A stretch of DNA of 64,000 nt from assembly GCA_031772625.1 (NCBI GenBank), contig CM062808.1, positions 471,879,655-471,943,654 of the forward strand, in the 5' to 3' direction. The notes under the pieces were generated by a model, which saw only the letters and a list, made by a program, of their open reading frames with translations, searched no databases and was not told where the DNA came from. The DNA comes from Pinus tabuliformis. Taxonomy: Eukaryota; Streptophyta; Pinopsida; Pinales; Pinaceae. The position numbers were made by a program, and so were the translations under genes. This document shows positions 11,859 through 23,999 of this stretch, piece by piece. Within the stretch, counting starts at the first letter, position 1; each line of letters opens with the position of its first letter.

Positions 11859-11977
11859 GCTAGCATAGATCCATCTTAACCTGGATCTATCAAGCACTGA
11901 GAGGGATCCAATCTCTCAATGTGAAAACCTCTTTTTTGGCGCTTGATAGATACAGGTTAAGATGGATCTAGGCTAGC
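11859..11977. repeat. Foldback (inverted repeat) element or MITE end
   Basis: Arms of 37 bp (11859-11895 and 11941-11977) are inverted copies with about 35 of 37 positions matching, separated by 45 bp. Each arm contains GCTAGCNTAGATCCATCTTAACC in one orientation. The transcript or single strand would form a strong hairpin. A third, related half-copy (AGTTAAGATAGATCTATG, inverted) lies at about 18197-18218 on the far side of the chromovirus. The pair may therefore be the two ends of one small element that the chromovirus entered. Confidence 0.7.
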
Positions 11978-12044
11978 TATATAATACTATATAATGTCTA
12001 TATTTTTATCTATGCGTCTCTTTCTTATTCCCTCTCTCTATCTC

Positions 12045-12376
12045 TGTTATGAAACCAACTCAAGAAATATAGAAAATATAGATCAACGCCCTAGAATTCA
12101 GCCTCTTCGAGGGGGCAACCTCCTTTACATTACATAAATGAACAATTCTTGGATGATTCAAATGACAAAACCTCCTTTCTATATATAGGAGTCTAAGGAG
12201 TCACAATATAATCCAGCCGACCTAACAATAATAATATAAAGCCACAAAAATAACAATAGAGGGATTCTATGGGGCACAGAAATAACAATATGGGGGTAAT
12301 AGGGGCACAACAATATAAATAAGGGGTATAACTACAATAGTAATGGGGTAATCACTAGTATTATAGGGACCCAACA
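12045..12376 (-). repeat. Chromovirus 3' LTR
   Basis: 332 bp. On the minus strand it begins TGTTGGGTCCC right after a purine tract (GAAGGAGAGGGGCA). The duplication ATCTC precedes it at 12040-12044. Confidence 0.93.
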
Positions 12377-12405
12377 TGCCCCTCTCCTTCAAAAAAGTGT
12401 TTTCC

Positions 12406-15400
12406 TCAACGCTTGAGTAGTTCTGGATACTTTTGCATAAAATTCTCATCCTCCCATGTGGAATCTTCAGCGGATAAGTTCTTCCACTTGATAAGATACT
12501 CTGAAATTGATCGATTTCGTAGCTGTCGAGTTCTTGTTTCTGTGACTGCTTCCGGTTCCAATATAATTTTTCCTTCCTCGTCAAGTTCTGGCAATATTGT
12601 TTGAACTGGGAGCTTGTCGCCTATAACCTTCTTTAAACATGAAACATGGAAAACTGGGTGCAATCGAGAAGCTGCAGGAAGCTCCAATTTGTATGCCATA
12701 GTACCAATCTTTTGCAACACCTTGTACGGACCATAATACTTTGGTGATAATTTATTATCCTTCTTAGCTTGCTTTAGGGACATTTTCTTATATGGTTGTA
12801 GCCGTAGGAATACCCAATCACCTACATCAAAACTTCTTTCACTGCGATGTTGATCTGCCTGTTGTTTCATTCTATTTTGTGCCAACACGAGGTTATCCTT
12901 TAAGAGTTGGAGGACTTGTTGTTGATGTTCGATGTGATGTTCCACTGCCTGAACCTTAGAATTTTCTCTTAAATATGATGTGATGGATGGTGGTTGATAC
13001 CCATAAAGTGCCATAAATGGGGTCATTTTTGTTGCTGTATGGAAGGAAGTGTTATACCACCATTCAGCCAGAGGCAACCATTTGACCCATTGTGTCTGTT
13101 TATCAGATACAAAGCAACGAAGATATCCTTCCAAACATTTGTTTACTATCTCAGTTTGCCCATCAGATTGAGGATGATAAGATGAGCTATGAGCTAACTG
13201 AGTACCAAGACAAGAAAATAATTTTGTCCAAAAATTTCCAGTGAAAATGGGATCTCTGTCACTTACAATAATCTTTGGGTTTCCATGTAGCTTTTGAATT
13301 GTTTCCATAAATGCAGTAGAAACTGTACTGGCTTTAAATGGATGTGATAATGCACAAAAGTGTGCATACTTGGTAAGTCTGTCAACTACCACCATGATGA
13401 CACTCTTTCCCTCAGACTTGGGTAAACCTGTGATAAAATCCATTGAAACCTCCTCCCAACGTTGGCTTGGAATGGATAAAGGTTGTAATAGACCCGGTGT
13501 CTTAATTGTTTCAACTTTATTTTGTTGGCAAACCAAACATTCCGCCACAAACTTTTGAATATCTGATTTAAGGCCATCCCAAAAAAATTCCTTCTTAACC
13601 CTGTGGTAAGTTTTTAAAAATCCTGAGTGCCCTCCTAAGGGAGAAGTGTGCAATTCCATAAGAATCTTTTGTTTTAGCTGGGAATTCTTACAGAGGTATA
13701 AGCGATCTTTGTACCATAACGAATCATTTTGCCAGCTAAATGTATCAGACGTACTGGAATCTTGTTGTAGCTTTCGAATAAGTGCCCACACTTCTTCATC
13801 ATTCTTCCATTCCTCCCTTGCTTCGTTTATCCAATCTGGTTGGATAATAGAAATGGCGCACAACAATGCTTCCACATCCTCATCCTTTCTTGAGAGTGCA
13901 TCTGCCACCACATTTTGCTTCCCTTTTTTGTAGATGATTTCAAAGTCATAACCCAACATCTTTGTGACCCACTTTTGTTGCTCTTCAGAGGATAATCTTT
14001 GTTCTAAAAAGTATTTAAGGCTATCATGATCCGTTTTTACCTTGAAGTGTCTTCCCATTAGGTAGGGTCGCCATTTCTTAAGTGCATGGAGTATTGCCAA
14101 CATTTCCTTCTCATAAATAGCTTTGCTTAAAAACTTTCCCTTGATTGGACGACTTTCAAAAGCAATGGGTCTTTCATCTTGCATTAGAACAGCACCAATT
14201 CCATTTCCTGAAGCATCACATTCCACAATAAAGGTTTTTGTGAAGTCCGGTGTAGCTAAGACCGGTGCTTGGCACATTGCCTCTTTAAGATGTTCAAAGG
14301 CCTTTGTTGCTTCCGGAGTCCATGAAAATGCATCTTTCTTCAATAATGTTGTTAGAGGTGCTGCTATTCTCCCATAATTCTTAACAAACTTGCGATAATA
14401 CCCTGTCAACCCAAGAAATCCTCGCAGATGCTTTATGGATGTGGGGATTTTCCATTCCTTAATGGCTTTAATTTTGCTAGGGTCTACCTTAACTCCTTCA
14501 TGAGATACAATATGACCCAAATATTCCACCTCCTGGACTCCAAAGAAACATTTGGATCTTTTTGCATATAATTGTTTCTCCTCCAATAGTTGTAGCACCT
14601 TGTCAACATGTTCAACATGATCCTTCCAAGACTTGCTGTAGATTAGTATATCATCAAAAAATACTAACACAAATTTTCTAAGGAATGGTTTGAAAATTGA
14701 ATTCATCAAACCTTGAAATGTTGAAGGTGCATTGGTAAGGCCAAAAGGCATGACCAAAAATTCATAATGACCCTCATGAGTTCTAAATGCCGTTTTCGGA
14801 ATGTCTTCAATCTTCATTCTGATTTGATGATATCCCGAACGAAGATCCAACTTGGTGAAGTAAATTGATCCATGCAATTCATCCAGTAATTCATCAATGA
14901 CAGGAATGGGGAACTTATCTTTAATAGTGAGCTTGTTGAGCTCCCTATAATCCGGACACATGTGCCATGATCCATCCTTCTTGTGCATACTGGAGTAGAG
15001 AAAGAACTTTGACTTGGTTGAATTATACCAGCCTCTAACATTTCTACAACCATACGTTCAATTTCACTTTTTTGGACATAGGGATATCTGTACGGCCTGA
15101 TGTTTGGAGGAACACTTCCTGGAATCAGATGAATAGCATGATCATGATCACGCATAGGTGGGAGACCTTTGGGAGTCTCAAATACCTTGGAATGATTGTC
15201 CAAGACTTTTTGGAGATCTGGAGAAATAGATGATTCCAATGTGGAAACATCTAGCGAACATAATTGTGCAATTACACCTCTTTGCTCCTTTTTTAGAAGC
15301 TTTGTCATACCATTAGAGCTGATTATCTTTCCTGGTTTCCCTGCAATACCCCTTAATTCAACTTCCTTTCCTTCCATAGAAAATTTGATGAAAAGTTCTT

Positions 15401-16901
15401 GAAAATTAAAAGCTATTGTACCCAAGGATTGTAGCCATTGGACTCCTAGTACAACATCAGCACCTCCCATTGGAATGGAAAGCATTGGGCTAGTCAATAC
15501 ATATTCTCCCATGGATAGCTTGATATTATGGCACTTTCCAGAGCAATTTATTGTTCCTCCATTTGCAATCATCACTTGACACTCTGGTGCTGGATATAGG
15601 AAGCAATTCAATTCTTTTGCTACCCTACAATGAATAAAATTGTGGGTGCTTCCTGAATCAATCAACACTATTACCTTTTTCTTCTTGATTTGTCCTTCTA
15701 TCTTGATGGTTTGAGGAGTGGTAATTCCCGCCAATGCATTACAAGATATGGTCGGATTTATTTGTTCTTCATCTAGGCTTTGTTCCTGGAGTATATCTTC
15801 TTCTTTTGACCTTTCTTGCTCCTTTTCTTCTTCCTCTTCACAATCTATGTAGAATAATTTCTTCTCAGCACACTTATGACCTTTAGTGTATTTGCTATCA
15901 CAACTGTAACAAAGCCCTTTTGCTCTTTTTTCTTCCAATTGTTGTGGTGTCAACCTTATAGGTTGTGGAAGACTAGGGGCAACAACACTTCCATCTTTAT
16001 AGTTGTGAATGGTATGCTTCCTAGTTGCCATAATTTTGCTTTCCATTTTTCTTGCTAACCTGAATGCCTTCTCTAATGAATCAGGTTCCCAAAGGCGAAC
16101 ATCATGTTGGATATTATCCTTTAAAGACCCTATGAACACATCAATCCTATGCTCCTCTGGAATATCTTTTACCCTTATGTTCAATTTTTGAAACTCCTCA
16201 ATGTGCTCCATTATTGAACCCTTTTGTTTGAGACTTATCAATTGGCTAAAAAAAGTGTTGCTTTTTGTATCTTCATAATGTGCTATCAATTCTTTCGTAA
16301 AAATTGCCCAAGTGATAAATTTTTTACGAGAGCAAAGCCATTGATACCATACAAACTGATTTGGTTCCAAATATAGAGTTGCCATACGTACCTTTTGTGT
16401 GTTTTGCACATTATTGAGATCGAAGAACTGCTCCATCTGTAATATCCATGTGGCGGGATCCTTGCCATCAAACTTCCTCATATCGATTTTTGGAATATGG
16501 TGGGTCTTCGATCCAACATTAGAGTCTATGGAATCATGATTAACATTACTTTTGTTCACATCATGAGTTTCCTTTACAACCTTTTCACCATTAGTAAGTA
16601 TTTCTTGTAGAAAATTTGTCAAATCTGTCTTCAAATCTGCCATGTCTATCTTCAAATCCGTCTTCAAATCTGCCATGTCTCTCTTCAAATCTGTCTTCGA
16701 ATCATCCACCTTATCTTCCACACCCTTTATCTTAGATTCCACGCTATTTATCTTAGCTTCTGTTAGCTTTTGTGAGCGTGACATTTGTTGCACTTGTTCT
16801 TGTAATTTTGATATATCATGCAGCATTTCTTCCTCTTCTTCGTGAGTCATGCTAGAGATTTCAGGCTCCTTACTAGGTGTTTGCATTTTCTTTCGGGGCA
16901 T
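12406..16901 (-). mobile_element. gag-pol: Chromovirus gag-pol region
   Basis: Minus strand, approximate parts as follows. Gag covers 16900-15700, with repeated heptads rich in DLKTDL (16610-16760) and a knuckle CYSCDSKYTKGHKC. Protease motif LIDSGSTHNFI lies near 15650. Reverse transcriptase covers 15000-14400, with box [10 protein letters not shown]. RNase H ([13 protein letters not shown]) lies near 14220. Integrase covers 13650-12750, with a zinc head, the block IVSDRDPIF and [11 protein letters not shown]. The chromodomain ([16 protein letters not shown]) lies near 12480. Chromodomains in this family are thought to steer integration to particular chromatin. Fossil element; the reading is interrupted about once. 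Confidence 0.93.
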
Positions 16902-17556
16902 CAGTTACCGATAATAATGCTCTACTATGCCCTTTGAATTCCGTTAAACCAAGCTTACGCAAAAATTTAAAGAAAAAAACTACACACCTTTTTTTTCTTT
17001 GTAGAAGCCTGATATTGAATATGATGTATCTCTGTAATTTCGGATCATCCAGTTCTGAAAGTGCGATCTGTAGTAGCCTTCTGTGTCCTCTTTCCAATGC
17101 CACAAGTCTGACCCAAATTGGATTCTCCAAGGAAGAGTTATGTGAAATCTCCCACAGTGACTTGCTTGTAGGCTAGTTCAGTAGAGCGAACTTGTACGAC
17201 GTGCCCTGAGTCACTGTTTCAACCTTTAGATCTAAAACATGCATAAAAGAAACTACAGTCTGTCCTCTTTCTGTAACTTCTTACGAAATTTCAATCCGAT
17301 CCCCAGAGAGAAAGTTATGACGATTTTCCCCAGGTCACTTGTTTTGAATGAAATTTAGGAGTCTGCAAGAAGACCAACTTCCTCAGATCATATCTCCGAA
17401 AATATTGTGCGAAACGCTCTGAAATTCGGACCCAAGGTTCAGCGCGATTTCTTCTCAAATGGGTTTTTTTTTCAACTTCTGAAACGTCACAGAAAAAAAA
17501 TTCTAGCGAAAATTCCATGATGGCCTGTTTGGAGCAGCGAAACCCTAGAATCCAAA

Positions 17557-17568
17557 GCTCTGATACCA
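17557..17568 (-). other. Primer binding site, tRNA-iMet type (chromovirus)
   Basis: On the minus strand it reads TGGTATCAGAGC, the standard complement of the initiator-Met tRNA 3' end, two bases inside the 5' LTR. Confidence 0.9.
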
Positions 17569-17570
17569 AA

Positions 17571-17903
17571 TATTATGAAACTAGCTCAAGAAAAGATAGA
17601 AAATATAGATCAATGCCTTAGAATTCAGCCTCTTCGAGGGGGCAACCTCCTTTACATTACATAAATGAACAATTCTTGGATGATTCAAATGAAAAAACCT
17701 CCTTTCTTTATATAGGAGTCTAAGGAGTCACAATATAATCCAGCCGACCTAACAATAATAATATAAAGCCACAAAAATAACAATAGAGGGATTCTATGGG
17801 GCACAGAAATAACAACATGGGGGTAATAGGGGCACAAAAATATAAATAAGGGGTATAAATACAATATTAATGGGGTAATCACTAGTATTATAGGGACTCA
17901 ACA
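17571..17903 (-). repeat. Chromovirus 5' LTR
   Basis: 333 bp, about 96% identical by eye to the 12045-12376 copy, followed on the plus strand by ATCTC (17904-17908). On the minus strand it precedes the primer site. Confidence 0.93.
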
Positions 17904-17908
17904 ATCTC

Positions 17909-18175
17909 ACCCCCAAAACATACACACTCTCTCTCCCTCCCTCTTCCTCTCTACCTCTCTCTCTTCCCTCTATCTCTCTTCTCTCCATATCTCCCTTGTC
18001 ACTCCCTCTCTCTCTCCACCCCCTCTCTTATTCTCTCTCTCCCCTCTCTCTCTTCCTACCTCCTTCTCTATGTCTCCCCCCATCACTCTCTCACTCTTTC
18101 TTTCTCTCTCTCTCTCTCCCCCCACCCTCCATCTTTATCATTATCTCCCTCTCCTCTCTTCCCTTCACTTTTCTT
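17909..18175 (+). repeat. Polypyrimidine (CT-rich) low-complexity tract
   Basis: About 260 bp made almost wholly of C and T on the plus strand, mostly CTCTCT and CCCTCT runs. Its left edge reappears before the chromovirus (12010-12044), so the element entered this tract. The open frames inside it are composition artefacts. Confidence 0.8.
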
Positions 18176-18419
18176 GCTATCATCAGTTGGATCCTTAGTT
18201 AAGATAGATCTATGTTGGTTCTTACTAATATTTGTATTATATAAATTTCACATCTTTAAATACAAAAGTATTCTCAATTTTAATTTAATTAAAAACTAAA
18301 TTTAATTTATATGGGAATAATTTTAGTAGTCTTGAGGATAGAGGGTTTATATATATCTCAAAACTAATTACAACCCTTTTCCTATTAGCTTCAAATAAAA
18401 AATGTTATAAAATTAAATT

Positions 18420-18830
18420 AAAATAAAATATTTTTATTGTGAAATAAGTTATGGTTTTTGGGCATGTGGTATTGATATGCCATGGTATTGTAACAAAGCC
18501 TATTTACAAGTTAATACTATCCATGGGAAAGTGGGGGTGAATATCGATGGTTAAAAATCTTGTCATATTGTTATAAAATATTTAGATTGTTAAATAAGAT
18601 ATGATTTTTTGGCATGTGGTATTGATAAGCCATGGTATTAGCCCATGCTATTGTAACAAAGCCAATTCACAAGTTCATAATATCAATGACAAAGTAGGGG
18701 TGAATATCCATGATTAAGAATCCTATCATATTATTATAAAATATTTTGATTTTGAAATAAGTTATGTTTTTTGCGCATGTGATATTGATAAGCCATAGTA
18801 TTGGCCCATGGTTTTAGAGCATGTGGTATT
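18420..18830 (+). repeat. AT-rich tandem array, left part (about 150-165-bp unit)
   Basis: Units begin near 18424, 18572 and 18735 with TAAAATATTT, followed by GTGAAATAAGTTATG-like, GGTATTGATAAGCCATGGTATT-like and GTGGGGGTGAATATCCATGG-like segments. The array continues at 23471 after the inserted element, so it predates that insertion. Confidence 0.75.
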
Positions 18831-20052
18831 TGTTAGCACCTGGATTGAACCTCATGTTGAAGGAAGGCAATGCCAGGGTAACCACAAACCACACTTAGCC
18901 AAGTAGCTAGCCCTACTAGGCCAGGAGAGGGCTCTCTCTGTAAGGATCTTAGCCAAATTGACTAGATCTAGAAGCTGATATTAGGCTCGGTATAGTAGCA
19001 CAAGGTTTTATATGATTTTGAAGGGTTTTGTTGGATCAGGCGGAGCCAAATAGTTAGGGAAAGGAAATTAGGTCAAAAATGCAGGGTGTTCGATGGGGCA
19101 AGGTAGGCACAACGATCAAAACCTTAGGGTTTGATGGATGAGGTGAAAAGATAGGTGAGGAGCTAGGAAGAGCATGTAAACCTCATGGATTCTTCCTAAA
19201 CTAAAGAAAACACAGACTGTGAAATGTCTACCCAAAACAGATCATAAAAGTTATGGATTCTGCCTTTTAGACTTGTATACATTCACATAAAGAGTATGAA
19301 ATGATGAAATGGAGTCAAAAATACATTTTAACACATGAAAACATAAGAAAAACTGAATTGAGCATCATACCACATGGATCCAAAAGAAATAGCTGCTTCA
19401 TTAATCTCCTACTATAACTGGTACAAATTGATGCAAAGCCTAAGCAATCCCACTGAATCCAACCATTACAATGACTGAGGAAAAGCATCGTATAGACCCC
19501 AAACAACTCATCCTAATCTCAGGGAGTCGAATCTATGAGAGGAGGAGTTGTTTCCAACAAATTATGAACTGCTAACAAGAAAATAGGGTGGTCAAATTGA
19601 CTCATCCCTAATCCAAACAAACTAATACATTAAACCTCATAAATTTGTTTTACCTAATGAATCTACCCTAGTAAGCTCTAGAAGCATCATAATTACATTT
19701 AACATATCAATTACAAGGGTAAAAAAATCATTTGCAATGGTAGAAGTGAAAACTGGGTCGAATTTGCAAAATTTTGGGCAAAGTGTCAAACACACAGCGC
19801 CAAGTGCTAGCACGTAGTGCTAAGTACAGGTGCACCCTTCACCTTCAGCTATACTTGTCAAGGCTTTACCGATGTCTAAATTGGGCCCCCAATAGCTTGT
19901 TGGAAAGCTATGCCTATCTACTTTCCAGAACAACTTGAATTTCTGAATTTGGATGTCATTTTCCCAGTCAAAAACCATATCTCCCAACATTGTTCAGCGC
20001 ACAGTGCCCAGTGCAAAAAGAGGGCAAAAAGGTCTTTTTTTGGGTGTTTTTT

Positions 20053-20290
20053 GACCTTTTGACCAACCAGTTCTCTTCCAAATCCTTAAAAAAAGTATAG
20101 GATGTATGTACTCATCACTAGAAACCCAAAAATGTTGACATTTTTCTGATTAAATGCCTCAAAAAAGAGCGTGACCTTTTGACCAACCAGTTCTCTTCCA
20201 AATCCTTAGAAAAAGTATAGGATGTATGTACTCATCACTAGAAACCCAAAAATGTTGACATTTTTTTTATTAGATGCCTCAAAAAATAGC
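20053..20290 (+). repeat. Tandem duplication of about 120 bp
   Basis: The block starting GACCTTTTGACCAACCAG at 20053 is repeated at 20173 with only a few differences. Both copies end near GATGCCTCAAAAAA. The near identity suggests a recent event compared with the rest of the host element. Confidence 0.85.
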
Positions 20291-20549
20291 GCAACGCCCA
20301 AGGTGCTGTGCATTTGCCTTCCATGACTATGCAAAAACTAAACTGAAAAACACAACAACTTCAAGCTCAAAAATGGTCCAACATACCTAAAAATGTGTTT
20401 TTATGACTAATCAAAGGTTAGAGGCATGTAGGGATGCCTTAGCAAGTATGTCAAGTCTCCTCTTCTCCTCTTGCTTGGTCAATTTATCAATTTTCTCATG
20501 AGCTCTTTTGAGCTTACTCCTTGCCACTTGGTTTCTCCTTGCATAATAC

Positions 20550-22200
20550 TTGGCCATCTTCCTTTATAACTCAACATCTCTATTTTCTTTTTCCAATAGG
20601 GTCTCCAAGTGTGTGTTCAATTTCTCAAGCCAAGACTCTTTGTTCTCAGCTATGTCCTTGACCAATTTCTCATCTAGAGTGAGCTGCTCCTCCAATTCTG
20701 CCTCATTTTGTCTTTCAAGCTTTAAGGATTTTTTCAATCCTCTTGTTCTTGGCCTTTTTCTTTGTCCCTATTCATCATCTGACTCTCCATAATCTCCATA
20801 AGCCTCATCAAGTTGAAACTTGGCTTTCTCAGCATCCCTCTTTGCCTTGATGTGCTTGGTTCATCAATTCCTACTTAACCTATAGCTGCTTGTTCTCTTG
20901 CTCATAAAAGGAGATAACATATTGGGCTCTTTGTAAACTGAACTCAAGCTCCCTGATTTTGGCATCCTTTGCTCTCAAGGCAGCTTGAGAAGATTTGTTT
21001 CCCTCCTCATCACTAGTGTCCACAAGGAGAAACTCCTTTTCAATGTCATGTTCTTCATGCTGATGTTTGACCTCTACTTCCTCTACCATTTTCTCCTTTC
21101 CTTTAACCTATAATGTTGATGACGAAGGCAAGGCCCCTCCCACTTTCTGTGGGATAAACACCTACCTCTTTCCCCTCTGATAGGTGAAAGAAAATGGCTG
21201 CAAACTCTTCCTCTGTGGTATACTACTTTGACCATTCTCAGTGTGTACATCATGTCCCTCATTGCCATCATGCTCATCATGTTCCTCATCACTGTCATCA
21301 TCTCCATTGGGTGAATGAATGGCTACATGAAATGGTGATGTAGATGGTGTGGAGGTATCTAGTGAAGAATGATCTGTTGAGGATGAGTGATAAGTAATTT
21401 GCAGTGAATGAGAAGAAGTAGATGGATGAGTGGAGGATGATGGAGGAATGCGGGGAGTTGGCTGAGTAGGTGGTTCATTGAATATTTCATTAGCTATGAA
21501 GGTCTCCCAAGCAATGCCTAGTTGATCTAAGTGATGGAGGACTATCATTTTGATAAGAGAATGATGGAAAATACTATGCATCTAATGAGCTAGATCCCTT
21601 TTCTGAGCAATATATGTCATCTTATCAATACTTCTGAAAAGGTAATATGGAAAACTGAGCATTCTTACCCTGGTAAAGTGCATGAGAATCCTGATATGAT
21701 ATGAGTATAGTTTGGAAAACCTTCCCTCACATGTGAAATACCTCATGATGATCTTCATTAATGGCACATTCTTGTCCAAAAGATAAGAGAGGGAAAATTA
21801 TTTTCTTATCATTTTTGAACCTTATCTTAAGATATGGCTCATAAAAACTGTGATGCAAATTTCTTTGCTTGAACCATTTCTCTCCTGCATTTGGAATTCC
21901 AGTGTCCTGTGATATGATGGTAGGAGATATAGTGAATGTGACCCCAGCTAAAGTGACCTTTTTGTTTTGTGAATTGATGATGAACTACTTGGTTAACTAC
22001 TGATGAAAATTCACCCTTTCAACCCTTTGGCAAAACTCAAAAAACCCATGTACATAAAACATGATACTGCAAGTGGTGATGCCATAAGTTTTATAGTATC
22101 AGTGGGTTCAAATCTGATAATTCTCCCTCCTTTCTTGGTTGGCCTCCTTGGTTGTCTTTCCCCTTCTTCTGAATTACTCCCTTCTACCATGGTTTTTAGG
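20550..22200 (-). mobile_element. Antisense coding remnant inside the non-autonomous element
   Basis: Minus-strand frames of 60-140 codons follow one another. First is a segment with IRYF/FPYYLFRSIDKM-like hydrophobic text (about 21780-21580). Next is a serine/threonine/proline-rich and then acidic stretch (DDDSDEEHDEHDGNEGHD, about 21300). Last is an alpha-helical, coiled-coil-like stretch (about 21090-20550, rich in E, K, L and Q). I do not recognise a named family. The order resembles proteins annotated as putative plant transposon proteins in antisense of Tat elements. It differs from the antisense gene at 4737-5955. Decayed. Confidence 0.4.
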
Positions 22201-23470
22201 TGAAAACTTGAGGGACTAATATATATGTCAAGGTGAGTGAAATAGTGAGGAGGTGGAGTGAAATACAGTTAGGATGATTAGAAGGTGACAAAGTCTATTA
22301 AGTGTTGTAACTTTGATCAAATAGGTGATTTTAGAAACCTACAAGAGACCTTTTCCAGGGTTTCAAAATTTAGGGTGCCAATTTGCTTAATTGATGGAGC
22401 AAAAGAGATATTGGGCCACTTACTTGTTGTATGCAGGTAATTGAAGCTTTTGTGGCTTGAGAAAATGAAGGAAAGTGATTTTTTGGCACTCCTAGGGTTT
22501 TCTAGGCTCCTCTGGCTAAACATGCAACACCAAGTGCCAGCGCACAACGTCCTCAGCAAATGCGCCCTTCAATGCACAACCACGTAGAACCGTTGAAATT
22601 TTCTCTGGCTCGGTCAGGCAAATGCACCCTTCACTGCATAGGTGCACAACGACTCTACCTAGTGCACATTGTCCAAGTGAAATGTGTAGCACCTTCCTGA
22701 TTTTTTCAAACCTTCACTCAATTTCCTCTTTTCCAAGGAGAGCATAGCGTGCAAAAGAACAAATCAAGTTTAAAAGATGCTTTTGAAATCTTATATAGAG
22801 GATGAGTTTGATTTTTTCTTAGAAAACCCCACTTTATAATGTTTGTTTGGAACTTTTTATTTTGTTTTCAAATCTCTGTCTGATACTTCACTTTCTTTGT
22901 CTCTTTTCAGGTGGATGATGCTTTGATTGAGCTGATCCTTCAATGATTCCTCTCTTGCAACAAGGAGAAGTCCCCTGGGCAGCTTATGGGAACAATTATT
23001 ACATAAAATGACTTGAATTACATCAAAAATATGAACAAACTAAAATACTTTGTTTTTATCTCAAAAACATGTTTTTGAGATTAAAATTACATTAGTGAAA
23101 TAAGAACTTTGTACAATAACCATGACTTGCTACCAATCACTCTTTGTTTATTGGTCTTCCTCATACCTTTGCTGCCCTTTATTTACACTGGAACTATGCT
23201 TTTGACCTTGGAAATGAACCCTAAGACCTAATGGAAACATGACTGCCTTGACTCTAATAATAACATAATAGAAACCATAACTGAATGTAACATAAAGATG
23301 GGTCAGCAAATGTACCTCATGAGGGAAAATTTGATTTTCTTAGAAGAAGACAACCACCAGTGGATCATTTTGACATGATCTAGTGGAGTGATAAAAAATT
23401 CAGTATGAGACACCTAAAATTAAGAGAAGATTTGATCCCTGATAGAATTATGCATATAATGACACTAACA

Positions 23471-23720
23471 GTATTGTTAAGCCATAGTATTGGCACATGG
23501 TATTATAATAAAACCAATATTTTACAAGTTAATAATATCCACTATAAAGTGGGGGGTGAATATCCATGGTTAAGAATCTTGTCATATTGTTATAAAATAT
23601 TTTGGTTGTGAAATAAGTTATGGTTTTTGGGCTTGAGGTATTGATAAGCCATGGTATTGACTCATGTTATTGTAACAAAACCTATTCACAAATTAATAAC
23701 AAAATAAAAATATAACAAAC
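23471..23720 (+). repeat. AT-rich tandem array, right part
   Basis: Continuation of the array at 18420-18830: the same GTATTGATAAGCCATGGTATT and GTGGGGGGTGAATATCCATGG phrases, with a unit edge near 23597. An ATT microsatellite follows at about 23790-23817. Confidence 0.75.
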
Positions 23721-23999
23721 TGAATTTTATTATTTTTATTATTAATTGAGCCAACGTTTAGATTTTTTCACTCATCCCCATACTTTTGACTTTTATTATT
23801 ATTATTATTATTATTACTTAACTAAGCCCATATTTAGAATTGTTTACATACTTACATTACACCTACACATCTACTCTATACTCTATAAATATTTTATTTA
23901 TTGTTTTTTAGGGAGGGAAATTTTAACATTTTTGAAAAAATTCAGCCTTAATTTTGATGTAACAAAGCCCTCCCAATTCCAATCTTCATTTACGTTCTA

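Larger units (their letters stand above)
12045..17903 (-). mobile_element. Chromovirus (Ty3/gypsy with chromodomain), near complete
   Basis: Both LTRs (12045-12376 and 17571-17903), a tRNA-iMet-type primer site, a purine-rich tract next to the left LTR, and flanking 5-bp duplications ATCTC (12040-12044, 17904-17908) define the element exactly. Read on the minus strand it holds gag with a coiled coil and a CCHC-like knuckle, protease, reverse transcriptase, RNase H, integrase and a C-terminal chromodomain. Length of 5.86 kb and short LTRs suggest a Reina-like or related chromovirus, but the clade call is tentative. LTRs differ at about 14 of 332 positions by eye (about 4%), so it is fairly young. 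It looks almost whole, with about one break. Confidence 0.95.
18831..23470 (+). mobile_element. Non-autonomous LTR-type element (Tat-like derivative)
   Basis: Exact ends TGTTAGCACC...GACACTAACA, flanked by the 5-bp duplication GTATT (18826-18830 and 23471-23475), show an LTR-type insertion into the tandem array. The last ~105 bp resemble the right end of the Tat 3' LTR at 9332. No gag, reverse transcriptase or integrase is seen. Instead, minus-strand frames (20550-22200) occupy the middle, followed by a stretch whose layout resembles the 3' region of the Tat element at the window start. That stretch has a block of GCGCA/TGCGCC words near 22510-22690 and CTTTTCAGGTGGATGATGC near 22905. I cannot find a clear LTR pair by eye. 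Probably an old, rearranged LARD-like derivative. Broken, several breaks. Confidence 0.6.

Noticed and set aside
17996-18202. Plus-strand frame of 68 codons in the CT tract
   Set aside because: A low-complexity CTC/TCT run translated into S, L and P.
21083-21307. Methionine-rich minus-strand frame of 74 codons
   Set aside because: It is an alternative frame of the acidic repeat DDDSDEEHDEHD in the antisense remnant.
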